Notes: a model not told the origin generated them from the letters alone. Shown: positions 1 through 7,644, counted from the first letter of the stretch. The stretch is 22,691 nucleotides of DNA from Candidatus Helarchaeota archaeon (GCA_016840125.1 JAEOSY010000109.1:1-22691); one strand, 5' to 3'. A program made the numbers and translations.

Positions 1-473
1 CTTTATCGGTTATACTAACGCTTTTTCTTCTCGTTCCTACGAGCCAGGGATTGTATGCAACGTCAGTCGGCACCGCATCCAGCATCGGTCCGGGAACGTA
101 CCAAGATACTATAGCGGCTCCAGATGGAATTGGTTTTTATAATGTAAGTGGAGTGGTTGGTGCGACACTAACAGTTTCGGTAACTTATAGCACCGTAACC
201 GCGACCTTAGAGCTCTACCTGCATTATCCAAATTATGCGATCGCTGATAGCGATCTAATTCAGGATGGGGATCAGACCGTCTAAACAGTTATGAACGTCA
301 GCGCACCTTATATCATCCATTTCTTTAAAATGCCCGGTGAACTTAATATAACACTCACAATCTCTATAACTTCCCCTGGAATCCCTGGCTTCGATCTAGT
401 TCTTACCACATTTTCTATACTTTCTCTCTTCGCCATCCTCTTTCTATATAAACACCGAAAAATACCCTTTTAA
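1..473 (+). pseudogene. Secreted, membrane-anchored surface protein, 5'-partial, interrupted by an in-frame TAA
   Basis: The frame is open from the window edge. It begins with a hydrophobic stretch (LSVILTLFLLVPTSQG, codons from base 3) that looks like a signal peptide, with likely cleavage near LYA/TSVG, so the start codon lies just outside the window. A Ser/Thr/Tyr-rich, probably beta-stranded domain follows. The frame is cut by TAA at 282-284 and then continues in the same frame. The second part ends in PGIPGFD, a roughly 20-residue hydrophobic helix and a basic tail (YKHRK), the usual layout of an archaeal C-terminal sorting or anchor segment. Read through, the product would be about 155 residues with signal peptide, ectodomain and anchor, so both halves clearly belong to one gene. 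The stop may be a real nonsense mutation, a recoded codon or a consensus error. Family not recognised. Confidence 0.7.
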
Positions 474-479
474 TTCTCC

Positions 480-490
480 TTTTTTATTTT
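480..490 (+). terminator. Oligo-T transcription terminator
   Basis: Six T, one A and four T lie seven bases after the stop codon of the surface-protein gene. Archaeal RNA polymerase commonly terminates at such runs without a hairpin. There is no stem upstream. Confidence 0.4.
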
Positions 491-562
491 GAATTTAGTC
501 TTATTCACCAAAAATTTAATTCCTCACAAACAACTTCAATATTTAGCTATAAAATGACTTGA

Positions 563-2092
563 GTGGAAGGAAAATTGTCAAAAATTCAAGATGCTTATAA
601 GGAAATTGAAACGGTCATTGGGGCAGATTTCATTTCCGATAAAGATTTCATGAAAGCCGCCTATTCACGGAACGTGGATCCCGCCTTTCCAGATCGATGG
701 GCGGATATGATTGTGAGACCCCAAACTTCTGAAGAAGTGTCAGATATCGTAAAGATAGCGAATAAATTTAAGATTCCTATGGTTCCTCGGGGGGGTGGCG
801 CTGATCTTGTTGGCGGGGCCACTACACAAGGGGGAATCCTTCTCGATCTCACTCGTATGAACCAGATTTTGGAATTAAATGAAGATAATTTCTATTGTGA
901 AGTAGAATGTGGTATTACTTGGGCCATTCTTCTTTCTGAATTACTGAAAAGAGGGCTTACTACGGGGATTGTGGGACCTGGAAGTGGGTATTCCGCGACC
1001 ATTGGGGGTGGGCTTTCTAATAATACCGCTGGTTTCGGCTCTACCAAATACGGTCTCATCTCAGAGAACTGTCTCGGGGTAGAAGTTGTCCTCCCAAATC
1101 CGAAGGGGTCGATTCTACGAACAGGGGTAGCCGCCAACAAATATGCGGAACCATTCTGCCGCTACGGGGTCGCTCCTGACTTCACCGGTTTATTTCTTGG
1201 TGATGTCGGCACAATGGGCATTAAGACTAAGGCTTTCTTGAAGCTCTATCCTGATCCTCCCTATAAAATCAGAAGGAATTACATGCTGAATAAAAATGAC
1301 TATACACTCCTCTTTCAAGTGATGCGTCGGGCACAAATGGAAATCCGTGATGGGCTCCAGGATTTATATATCACTCCGAAAATGGTTTTGGATTTACTTG
1401 GTAATTTTGTCAAACGAGAGAACAAGCCACCCAAACGTCCTCGACTCAAAGGACCCGTTTTAATGTTCATCCTCGAAGCATTCGATGAACGCATCCTTAA
1501 TGTCTATTTAGAGCAACTTGAAGCTATCATGAAAGATGTCGGAAGACCTTTTGAATGGACCGAAATGGATACGAGCCTAGAGGAAACCAAAGATTGGAAA
1601 ATGACCTTACAGTTCGTCTATAATTACTTCAATAAATTTATAGCGCTCATTCCGGGCAAAATTTCCTGTACTACCTGCCACAAAGTGCCTATTGCTTCCA
1701 TGGCAGAGAAAAAGAAGCTAAGTACCCAATTTGATCTGGATCATCAAGATATTTTCCCCCCTCGGAGTATGGCTGCATTCGCCACATCCATCCACCTCCT
1801 CCCGAACGGACACTGTGTTTTTGCTGGGGGGTTTAATGCGGAAAATATAGATGAACAACGGGAAGCTGCAATGAATTTATGGCACAAGAAGGTGGCAGCG
1901 CAAGTCCAGTATGGTGGTGCGCACTATTGGCTGGGGGAAGCGATTTCTCAATCCATCGTCGAGTCGGGCGCGTTCACACCGGACTTCACCCAGTTTTTTA
2001 AGGACATTAAAAAGACTCTCGACCCCAATTTACTACTGAGTCCCAAGAAGTTCCACATGGTATCTATGGAGAAATTTATTAAGAAAAAATAA
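563..2092 (+). CDS. FAD-linked oxidase (GlcD / vanillyl-alcohol-oxidase-like, FAD_binding_4)
   Basis: Predicted cytoplasmic flavoprotein that oxidises a hydroxy acid or alcohol; the substrate is unknown. The N-terminal half is a PCMH-type FAD-binding domain. Residues 75-87 (PRGGGADLVGGAT) and 139-164 (Gly-rich, GPGSGYSATIGGG then NNTAGFGSTKYG) are the usual FAD pyrophosphate and isoalloxazine loops. The C-terminal half, to residue 509, fits the FAD-oxidase C-terminal (substrate-cap) domain, with a Tyr/Trp-containing end (YGGAHYWLGEA). Length is normal for GlcD-type proteins. No ferredoxin domain is fused and no GlcE or GlcF partner is adjacent. Residues 369-373 are CTTCH, a c-type heme motif in form, but there is no signal peptide, so it is probably fortuitous. 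GTG at 563 is chosen because the upstream ATG at 554 is closed at once by TGA; TTG at 575 behind GAAGGA is an alternative start. Confidence 0.85.
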   Translation: MEGKLSKIQDAYKEIETVIGADFISDKDFMKAAYSRNVDPAFPDRWADMIVRPQTSEEVSDIVKIANKFKIPMVPRGGGADLVGGATTQGGILLDLTRMNQILELNEDNFYCEVECGITWAILLSELLKRGLTTGIVGPGSGYSATIGGGLSNNTAGFGSTKYGLISENCLGVEVVLPNPKGSILRTGVAANKYAEPFCRYGVAPDFTGLFLGDVGTMGIKTKAFLKLYPDPPYKIRRNYMLNKNDYTLLFQVMRRAQMEIRDGLQDLYITPKMVLDLLGNFVKRENKPPKRPRLKGPVLMFILEAFDERILNVYLEQLEAIMKDVGRPFEWTEMDTSLEETKDWKMTLQFVYNYFNKFIALIPGKISCTTCHKVPIASMAEKKKLSTQFDLDHQDIFPPRSMAAFATSIHLLPNGHCVFAGGFNAENIDEQREAAMNLWHKKVAAQVQYGGAHYWLGEAISQSIVESGAFTPDFTQFFKDIKKTLDPNLLLSPKKFHMVSMEKFIKKK

Positions 2093-2097
2093 TCATA

Positions 2098-2130
2098 ACA
2101 TCAATGTCCTTAAATACATTAATGTCCTTA
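2098..2130 (+). promoter_or_regulatory. Tandem palindromic operator flanking a TATA-like box
   Basis: Two copies of a 15-mer, ACATCAATGTCCTTA (2098-2112) and ACATTAATGTCCTTA (2116-2130), differ at one base and are spaced 18 bases apart. Each opens with a palindrome: ACATTAATGT is perfect, ACATCAATGT has one mismatched pair. Between the palindromes lies TTAAATA (2110-2116), 23-29 bases before the ATG at 2139. That is the right place for a TATA box of a leaderless archaeal transcript, and no Shine-Dalgarno sequence precedes that ATG. The next gene encodes a ribbon-helix-helix protein, and such proteins bind tandem short palindromes, so autoregulation is the simplest reading (inference). Confidence 0.55.
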
Positions 2131-2138
2131 TTGATCCT

Positions 2139-2768
2139 ATGACTAATTTGAGAATTAATCTACCAGAAGAACTGGATAAAGAATTTCGGACGATAATCGC
2201 ATCTAAATATGGCTTTTCAAAGGGATCATTATCTATGGCTACACAGGATGCGATTTTAAATTGGATCCTAAAAAATGGTAAGGAACCTTGGCTATATATT
2301 GATAGTAATATGTCGCTTGAAATTCATGAAGCCATCATGATGGTATTTTTCGAAATAATTACTCAACAATTGAAACCGAAAAGAATAGGGATATCATTTA
2401 CTGCATCAGATGACGAACTCGAACTGTTCTCCAAAGTTTTTGAAGGATTTGAATTAGATGATAATGAGGTCTTTCTTGAAGTAGAAATAAATAATATCAC
2501 TAAGACTTTAAGGCAATTATTCAAGATCATCAATATACAAGAGAAGTCGAGTCTCCTGATTGAACTAGATAATATTAATATCATTGGCGGAGGTGGGGGC
2601 TGCTTGAGTCTTTGGGGTAAAATTACAATACAACAATATAATCAAATTGTAATCAAATTTCTAAAAGAATTGAAGATAGATATTCAAGCGGATCTAACCA
2701 ATCTCACGAATTATCAATTAATCCTGTTAAATTCAAATTCAAACCTCATTGAATTAATCGAAAATTAG
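2139..2768 (+). CDS. Ribbon-helix-helix DNA-binding protein with unknown C-terminal domain
   Basis: Residues 1-45 (LRINLPEELDKEF, then a GFSKGSLSMATQDAILNWI helix) match the ribbon-helix-helix pattern: a short beta strand with alternating polar residues (LRINLP) followed by two amphipathic helices. The remaining 160 residues are not recognised. They show alternating hydrophobic strands and helices, with a Gly-rich turn (IIGGGGGC) near 150-157, and may be a ligand-binding or dimerisation domain. The ATG at 2139 has no ribosome-binding site, which fits a leaderless transcript from the TATA-like box at 2110-2116. The protein probably represses its own promoter through the palindromes at 2098-2125. 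The stop TAG at 2766-2768 overlaps the ribosome-binding site of the next gene, so the two are co-transcribed and translationally coupled. The pairing resembles a toxin-antitoxin arrangement, but neither protein shows a toxin motif. Confidence 0.6.
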   Translation: MTNLRINLPEELDKEFRTIIASKYGFSKGSLSMATQDAILNWILKNGKEPWLYIDSNMSLEIHEAIMMVFFEIITQQLKPKRIGISFTASDDELELFSKVFEGFELDDNEVFLEVEINNITKTLRQLFKIINIQEKSSLLIELDNINIIGGGGGCLSLWGKITIQQYNQIVIKFLKELKIDIQADLTNLTNYQLILLNSNSNLIELIEN

Positions 2769-2772
2769 GTGA
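2767..2772 (+). promoter_or_regulatory. Shine-Dalgarno AGGTGA overlapping the upstream stop codon
   Basis: AGGTGA complements the UCACCU of the 16S rRNA 3' end. It begins inside the TAG of the ribbon-helix-helix gene and lies four bases before the TTG at 2777, which fixes that start and indicates coupled translation. Confidence 0.6.
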
Positions 2773-2776
2773 TACC

Positions 2777-3004
2777 TTGGCAAGAGACGCATATATTAAG
2801 AGGATCCTCGGGCATTTTAAAAATTTAGCAAAGCATACCACCAGACCGTATGAACCCACTCCTTCCCACCTAAAAAGACGCCTTCTTTTACCACTTTGTG
2901 AAGATATTAATCTATTATTAGAAAAGGGGAATAAAAATGATTATGAAAAAGCTTTAAGTGGAATGTCAAAAATCTGTAAGCAGTTATTTCAAGGTACTAG
3001 TTAA
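2777..3004 (+). CDS. Small basic hypothetical protein coupled to the ribbon-helix-helix gene
   Basis: A 75-residue protein starting at TTG, chosen because AGGTGA lies four bases upstream. It is rich in Lys and Arg, particularly in the first 35 residues (YIKRILGHFKNLAKH and HLKRRLL), and predicted mostly helical, with no membrane segment and only two scattered cysteines. No family was recognised. Because it is only eight bases from the preceding gene and its ribosome-binding site overlaps that gene's stop, it is very likely in the same operon and under the same palindromic operator. It could be a partner protein or a nucleic-acid-binding protein; the sequence does not decide. Confidence 0.55.
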   Translation: MARDAYIKRILGHFKNLAKHTTRPYEPTPSHLKRRLLLPLCEDINLLLEKGNKNDYEKALSGMSKICKQLFQGTS

Positions 3005-3049
3005 ATGTCTTAAGTTCAATTGTTGTTAGATTTATTTTCAAAGAAGTGA

Positions 3050-3856
3050 ATGATGATGAGTTTTAGACGAGATTTAGATGAAATAAAGCAGAAAGGTGAG
3101 GAATTACAGAATTCCGTATTCAAAGGTGCAGAGATGTTAACCGTCGTTTGGGAAACGAAACCTGAAATAATAGAACGGATACTCCCGCCGCCGCTCGAAC
3201 CTGTGGCACGACCTCTGGTTACGGCGTTTATTGCCCGCTACCCGAGCACCAACCAAGGTGTCCCCTACCTAGAAAGCGACCTTTTCATTAGATCGCAGTT
3301 CAAAGGGGAAATGGGGAACTACCATCTGGCCATGCATGTGGATGATGACAGGGCAATGATAGGGGGGCGAGAGATCTGCGGATTCCCAAAGAAAATGGCG
3401 AACCTCCATTTTGAACGGAATGATAAAGAGGTCCATGCTTGGTCCGAACGGCTTGGAACTCGCACCATCGAACTCCATGCAAATATTGCTGGAAAATTCA
3501 ACTCGCCTGAACTCCCCGATATAATAAAAGAATATAAGATATTACCCTCACGGAAGAGAGGGGCGGTAAGTTACAATTTCAAGTTTTTTACTTCACCTGA
3601 TCGGAATGGATTTGATTATCCTCCACGACTTGTAAGACAAGAGACCCTTATTAAACCCCAATCGATGGAAATGGGTGAAGTAGAGATAAAACTAGGATCT
3701 TCTGTCCATGATCCGTGGGGTGAACTCGAAATTGTCAATACTCTTGGTGCCTTATACCTAAAAACGAATAATACCATGCTTCCTGGTAAGGTAGTCGCTG
3801 AAGTAGATCCCCAAGAATTCCTCCCTTATGCGTTTATCAAACTTGATTGGTATTAA
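3050..3856 (+). CDS. Acetoacetate decarboxylase family protein
   Basis: A 268-residue member of the acetoacetate decarboxylase superfamily (PF06314). The hallmark is GREICGFPKKMA, with adjacent Lys114 and Lys115: in the clostridial enzyme the first of this pair forms the Schiff base and the second lowers its pKa. The upstream YLESDLFI around Glu75 and the closing PGKVVAEVDPQEFLPYAFIKL also fit the family. The superfamily includes decarboxylases, but also aldolase-dehydratases and cyclases acting on other keto acids, so the substrate is open. Three ATG codons in a row (3050, 3053, 3056) follow GAAGTGA, and the third gives the best spacing. The next gene lies 24 bases downstream in the same frame, probably in one operon with it. 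No CoA transferase or thiolase is nearby, which argues against a clostridial acetone pathway. Confidence 0.85.
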   Translation: MMMSFRRDLDEIKQKGEELQNSVFKGAEMLTVVWETKPEIIERILPPPLEPVARPLVTAFIARYPSTNQGVPYLESDLFIRSQFKGEMGNYHLAMHVDDDRAMIGGREICGFPKKMANLHFERNDKEVHAWSERLGTRTIELHANIAGKFNSPELPDIIKEYKILPSRKRGAVSYNFKFFTSPDRNGFDYPPRLVRQETLIKPQSMEMGEVEIKLGSSVHDPWGELEIVNTLGALYLKTNNTMLPGKVVAEVDPQEFLPYAFIKLDWY

Positions 3857-3868
3857 TACATTCTCTTA

Positions 3869-3883
3869 GAGGGATGTAATCTG
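3869..3883 (+). promoter_or_regulatory. Ribosome-binding site and unusual CTG start of the GH29 gene
   Basis: GAGGG (3869-3873) is followed after seven bases by CTG at 3881. The fucosidase frame, open from the stop at 3854-3856, has no ATG, GTG or TTG before TTG 3974, yet conserved GH29 sequence already starts near 3932. The ATG at 3874 is out of frame and followed directly by TAA. Confidence 0.45.
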
Positions 3884-5335
3884 ACCTATACCGCTGATCT
3901 TAAATCTCTGAAACAGCATCTAGTCCCGAAATGGTATCATGATGCGAAGCTTGGCATATTTATTCATTGGGGATTGTTCTCAGTTCCCGCTTTTGCAGCA
4001 CCAGAAGCAAAAGACATACGTGAGAGTATTAAGGAGGGTGGATTTGCTTGGCACTTTAAAAACAATCCATATGCCGAGTGGTATCTTAATACACTAAGAA
4101 TTCCGGGTAGTCCTACTCAAAATTATCATAATAAAACATATGGAAAAGATTTCCCATATGAAGACTTTGTTTCGATATTCAATGAGGCTTGTATGAAATG
4201 GAATCCGAATGAGTGGGCGGATTTATTTAAGAAAGTTGGCGCACGGTACGTTGTTCTTACTACCAAACACTGTGACGGCTTCTGTCTCTGGCCAACAAAT
4301 TATCCTAATCCCTTTAAGGAAAATTATATTGCAAAACGAGATATTGTTGGTGAGCTTACCAAAGCGGTCAAAACACGAAATATGAGAATGGGATTTTATT
4401 ATATTGGTCCTTGGGACTGGACATTCAATGAAATCTCAATTCAAGACCTTAGAACTTTCTTGACAAATGGTCTTTTAGATCCCCAATTCGCTGAATATGT
4501 TACAAATCATTGGTATGAACTGATTGATCGTTACGAGCCTTCCATTCTCTGGGGTGATATTGGATTTCCTCCCGCTGGAAATGAGAAGGAACTCTTCGCT
4601 TATTTCTATAATAAAATTTCAGAGGGCGTGGTTAACGATCGGTGGACGAAATTAGGTGAGAAAACACGGCGCCTATTAACGAGCTGGCCAATTCGGGCAG
4701 TAGTTAGTTGGTTCGCAAAACGTGCGATGGTCAAAGGATCTTCAACTGCATTAAAACCACCCCATTATGACTTTTTAACCCCTGAATATACCTCGTTTAA
4801 GATGATAGTGAAAGATAAATGGGAAAGTACACGTGGTATTGGGCATTCTTTTGGTTATAATAAAATGGAACCTGAGAGCAATTACTTGACCATTGAAGAA
4901 CTTGTGCATATGTTTGTAGATATTGTAAGTAAAAACGGGAATCTTCTTCTAAATGTTGGCCCAATGGCTGATGGCACTATTCCGGAAATCCAAAAACAAC
5001 GACTCCTTGGACTTGGAAAATGGTTAGAGGTCAATGGGAACGCCATTTTCGATACTCGTCCTTGGAAGATTGCAGAAGATGTGACTTACGAGGGTGTTGA
5101 TGTAAGGTATACCCAGAAAGAAAACGCACTTTATGCCATTTTACTTGCTAAACCTGAGGGTAAATCGATAACCTTGAAAAATATGAGTTTTAAAGGGAAG
5201 CTGACTGTCATGTTGCTGGGTGAAGAAACGCCGCTTGAAACCCAGAAGGACGGCACTACTTTAGTTGTAAAATTGCCCGATGATATACCATCCACTCCTG
5301 CCATTTCACTGAAAATATCCCCCCTACCGCTATAG
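3881..5335 (+). CDS. GH29 alpha-L-fucosidase, apparently starting at CTG
   Basis: Hydrolyses alpha-L-fucosides by a retaining mechanism; no signal peptide, so probably intracellular. The start at 3881 is inferred because the family's N-terminal signature is encoded before the first standard start codon: WYHDAKLGIFIHWGLFSVPA, from base 3932. Later hallmarks are YVVLTTKHCDGFCLWP, SILWGDIGFPP and KWESTRGIGHSFGYN. Asp226 (in WGD, numbered from the CTG) aligns with the nucleophile at position 224 of the Thermotoga enzyme, and Glu315 (in KWES) is the probable acid/base. The NLLLNVGPMADG motif and a C-terminal beta domain complete a normal length of about 484 residues. The missing start could also be a small indel near 3874. 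The gene lies between the decarboxylase-family gene and the URO-D gene with short gaps, suggesting one operon. Confidence 0.88.
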   Translation: MTYTADLKSLKQHLVPKWYHDAKLGIFIHWGLFSVPAFAAPEAKDIRESIKEGGFAWHFKNNPYAEWYLNTLRIPGSPTQNYHNKTYGKDFPYEDFVSIFNEACMKWNPNEWADLFKKVGARYVVLTTKHCDGFCLWPTNYPNPFKENYIAKRDIVGELTKAVKTRNMRMGFYYIGPWDWTFNEISIQDLRTFLTNGLLDPQFAEYVTNHWYELIDRYEPSILWGDIGFPPAGNEKELFAYFYNKISEGVVNDRWTKLGEKTRRLLTSWPIRAVVSWFAKRAMVKGSSTALKPPHYDFLTPEYTSFKMIVKDKWESTRGIGHSFGYNKMEPESNYLTIEELVHMFVDIVSKNGNLLLNVGPMADGTIPEIQKQRLLGLGKWLEVNGNAIFDTRPWKIAEDVTYEGVDVRYTQKENALYAILLAKPEGKSITLKNMSFKGKLTVMLLGEETPLETQKDGTTLVVKLPDDIPSTPAISLKISPLPL

Positions 5336-5347
5336 AGACTTGTTCTC

Positions 5348-6379
5348 ATGAACCAGAGGGAACGGTTTTTGGCAACCATTGAACGAAAATCCGTGGATCA
5401 TCCCGCATGTTGGTTAGGTATGCCTGCAGCCGCATCCCTCCAAGGTATATATGAATATTTCAAAGTCAGAAATCTACGAGCTTTAAAAGAAAAGATTGAG
5501 GATGATATCTGGCCCATAGATGTCCCCTATAATTGTCCTCCAAACAATCATATTGCCTGTGCTTTCGATTTTGCAAAGGACCGGACGATGAATTATGAAT
5601 CTAGGACTCTAACCGCCCCCGGATTTTTTGAGGAATACACTGATCCTTCTAAAATCGATGATTTCAATTGGCCCGATCCCTCCCAATACATTAATTCTCA
5701 AGATTGTAAAAGAATCATAAATGAAATACCATCAGACTACGCTTTATTGGGAGTAATGTGGTCGGCACACTTTCAAGATACTTGCTCTGCTTTCGGTATG
5801 GCAAAGGCCCTTACCAATTTAATATATGCACCCGAAATGTTTGAAGCTGTGATTAAACGCATAACTCAGTTTTATCTACAAGCAAATGAGATATTTTATG
5901 AAGCAACGAAGGGAATGTTAGATGCTGTGCTAATCGGTAATGACTTTGGGGCGCAACGAGGTCTAATGGTATCACCTCAACATCTCCGAAAATATGTCTT
6001 TCCCACCCAAAAAATGCTTGTGGATCAAGCAAAGGACTATGGATTGAAGGTCATATTTCATTCATGTGGGTCCATTTACGAAATAATTCCAGATTTAATT
6101 AAATTGGGTGTAGATGCAATCCATCCTATTCAAGCTCTCGCATTACGAATGGAACCTGAGAGGCTAAAGGCAGACTTCGGGGATGAAGTTTCATTCTGTG
6201 GAGGCGTTGATGTACAACGGCTGATGGTTAAGGGAAATACTACCGATATTCAAATAAAAGTTCATAAATTAAAAGAGATATTTCCTACAGGTTTGATTAT
6301 CTCTCCTAGCCATGAGGCTCTTCTTCCTGATGTGAATCTGGCGAATGTTGAAGCGCTTTTTTCAGCTGTGAAAGACTAG
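5348..6379 (+). CDS. URO-D family protein (MtaA/CmuA-like methyltransferase type)
   Basis: A 343-residue TIM-barrel protein of the uroporphyrinogen decarboxylase superfamily (PF01208). It opens with NQRERFLATIERKSVDHPA, typical of the non-heme branch. FHSCGSIYEIIPDLIKLGVDAIHPIQ carries His238 and Cys240, and FCGGVD carries Cys284; the first two match the H-x-C zinc ligands of corrinoid methyltransferases such as MtaA. The third zinc cysteine, usually near the end, is not obvious: the segment reads SPSHEALLPD. The RQAGRY motif of true HemE is absent, so this is not a heme-synthesis enzyme. Members with the SPSH ending are often found near glycoside hydrolases and have no settled function; a methyl transfer or demethylation role is possible, but no corrinoid protein is encoded nearby. 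It starts 12 bases after the fucosidase stop. Confidence 0.8.
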   Translation: MNQRERFLATIERKSVDHPACWLGMPAAASLQGIYEYFKVRNLRALKEKIEDDIWPIDVPYNCPPNNHIACAFDFAKDRTMNYESRTLTAPGFFEEYTDPSKIDDFNWPDPSQYINSQDCKRIINEIPSDYALLGVMWSAHFQDTCSAFGMAKALTNLIYAPEMFEAVIKRITQFYLQANEIFYEATKGMLDAVLIGNDFGAQRGLMVSPQHLRKYVFPTQKMLVDQAKDYGLKVIFHSCGSIYEIIPDLIKLGVDAIHPIQALALRMEPERLKADFGDEVSFCGGVDVQRLMVKGNTTDIQIKVHKLKEIFPTGLIISPSHEALLPDVNLANVEALFSAVKD

Positions 6380-6390
6380 TTATACATCCT

Positions 6391-7536
6391 TTATTGTGCA
6401 ATCTTTTTTAATTCTCTTCTCTTTTTCCTTTCCCTCGCCCTCAGTTTAGCTTTAATAAAAGGTTCCTTTTTTTCTTTTATAGAATTATACAAATCATCAA
6501 CTGTTAGCGGTGGAATGGTTGTCTGGTCTTTTTGCTGAAGGCTAATAGCTTCCTCTGGGCAAGTAGAAACACAATTACCACATCCAATACATCGGTCTCT
6601 ATTTACTTGCGAGACTCCTTCATCCATTTGCAATGCCTCTAATTGACACCGATCAATACAGGTTTCACATCCTATGCAGCGTTCAGAGTCCACCTGCGCA
6701 TAGTAATTGGAAACTGCAAAATCTACCGGTCGGGGTAGGCTTTTCATTCCTCTTATCAAACCACAACAACAAGCGCAACAGCTGCATATCGCCCCTGGCT
6801 TTTGTGAATTAATTGGTTGAAGAATCAACCCATCTTGCTCGTTCTTTCTTAAGATTTCAAGAGCCTCTTCTTTTTCTATTGATCGTCCCCATCCCAACTC
6901 AATATTCATCTGTGCCCATTCTCCAAACACCATACAGTTTTCTCGTTCTTTGGTCTGCTTACAGGGTTCTCCTAAAAGGTCCTGCGCATTACGACAGATG
7001 CATTCAACGACGCAAAAAGGCCCTTCTAAGGATTGGATAATTTCATTCAATTCATCGTAGGTGCCAATAATATTCTCTCGTGCGATGCTTTCCTCCACAG
7101 GTATAACCCGGAGTTGATTAATCCCAGTACTAAATGCCTCCACCGCAAAGCCCTCTCCTGCATATTGGAAGATATCCTGTACAAATTCCCTTGTCAGCCT
7201 TTTAAGTTGATACTCATACATCCCTACCATCAGCACTGCATTGGCGTAGTGCTTTTCACCATTTACTCTTTTGTAATGAATCCCTCCTTTTTCCACCATG
7301 GTATCCAACATTTTCCTTAAATCTTCAAGCGAATACTTCTCGTTATCCACCCGCTCATAAATGGTCTCTATGGATTCATAATCAAAGGTCAATTTTGTTG
7401 CCATTCTCGCTTCTTCTGGACTAAAAATATGTTTTAGAATTCGGATTTCCACACCTGATTTCGTAGCGGGAAACCCGATGGGTAATGTATCTAAATGTTC
7501 TTGCAATTCACGATATGGAGTTTCATTCTCACTCAT
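6391..7536 (-). CDS. Multi-cluster iron-sulfur protein with N-terminal winged-helix-like domain
   Basis: A 381-residue protein. Residues 25-100 look like a winged-helix domain (IRILKHIFSPEEARMATKL, then YSLEDLRKMLDTMVEKGGI). A central domain has CICR (Cys179/Cys181) with Cys175, Cys192 and Cys201, then a dense CSCCACCC run at 251-258 followed by GLIRGMKSL. The C-terminal part is a two-[4Fe-4S] ferredoxin: CIGCETCIDRC (287, 290, 293, 297) and CIGCGNCVSTCP (316, 319, 322, 326), followed by a strongly basic tail (KLRARERKKRRELKK). The protein is soluble. GAGG at 7545-7548 precedes the ATG by eight bases. It is a paralogue of the gene at 14485-15687. An electron-carrier or redox-sensing role is plausible; no partner enzyme is adjacent. 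It converges on the URO-D gene with an 11-base gap. Confidence 0.85.
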   Translation of the reverse strand: MSENETPYRELQEHLDTLPIGFPATKSGVEIRILKHIFSPEEARMATKLTFDYESIETIYERVDNEKYSLEDLRKMLDTMVEKGGIHYKRVNGEKHYANAVLMVGMYEYQLKRLTREFVQDIFQYAGEGFAVEAFSTGINQLRVIPVEESIARENIIGTYDELNEIIQSLEGPFCVVECICRNAQDLLGEPCKQTKERENCMVFGEWAQMNIELGWGRSIEKEEALEILRKNEQDGLILQPINSQKPGAICSCCACCCGLIRGMKSLPRPVDFAVSNYYAQVDSERCIGCETCIDRCQLEALQMDEGVSQVNRDRCIGCGNCVSTCPEEAISLQQKDQTTIPPLTVDDLYNSIKEKKEPFIKAKLRARERKKRRELKKIAQ

Positions 7537-7644
7537 TTTTTATTCCTCAAAAAAGATTTTCAAGCATTACACATTTAAGAGTTTCTTTATTTATCTTATA
7601 ACCTATATTTTAAGGAATTATTATTTAAATAAGGGGTGAGATCT

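Noticed and set aside
2098..2130. Short CRISPR-like repeat
   Set aside because: Only two copies, with a three-base gap between the 15-base units and no spacers; an operator explains it better.
3050..3856. Acetone-forming acetoacetate decarboxylase
   Set aside because: The catalytic lysines fit the family, but no CoA transferase, thiolase or alcohol dehydrogenase accompanies it, so only the superfamily is claimed.
5348..6379. True uroporphyrinogen decarboxylase (hemE)
   Set aside because: The RQAGRY substrate motif is missing, zinc-type H-x-C residues are present, and no other heme or siroheme gene is nearby.
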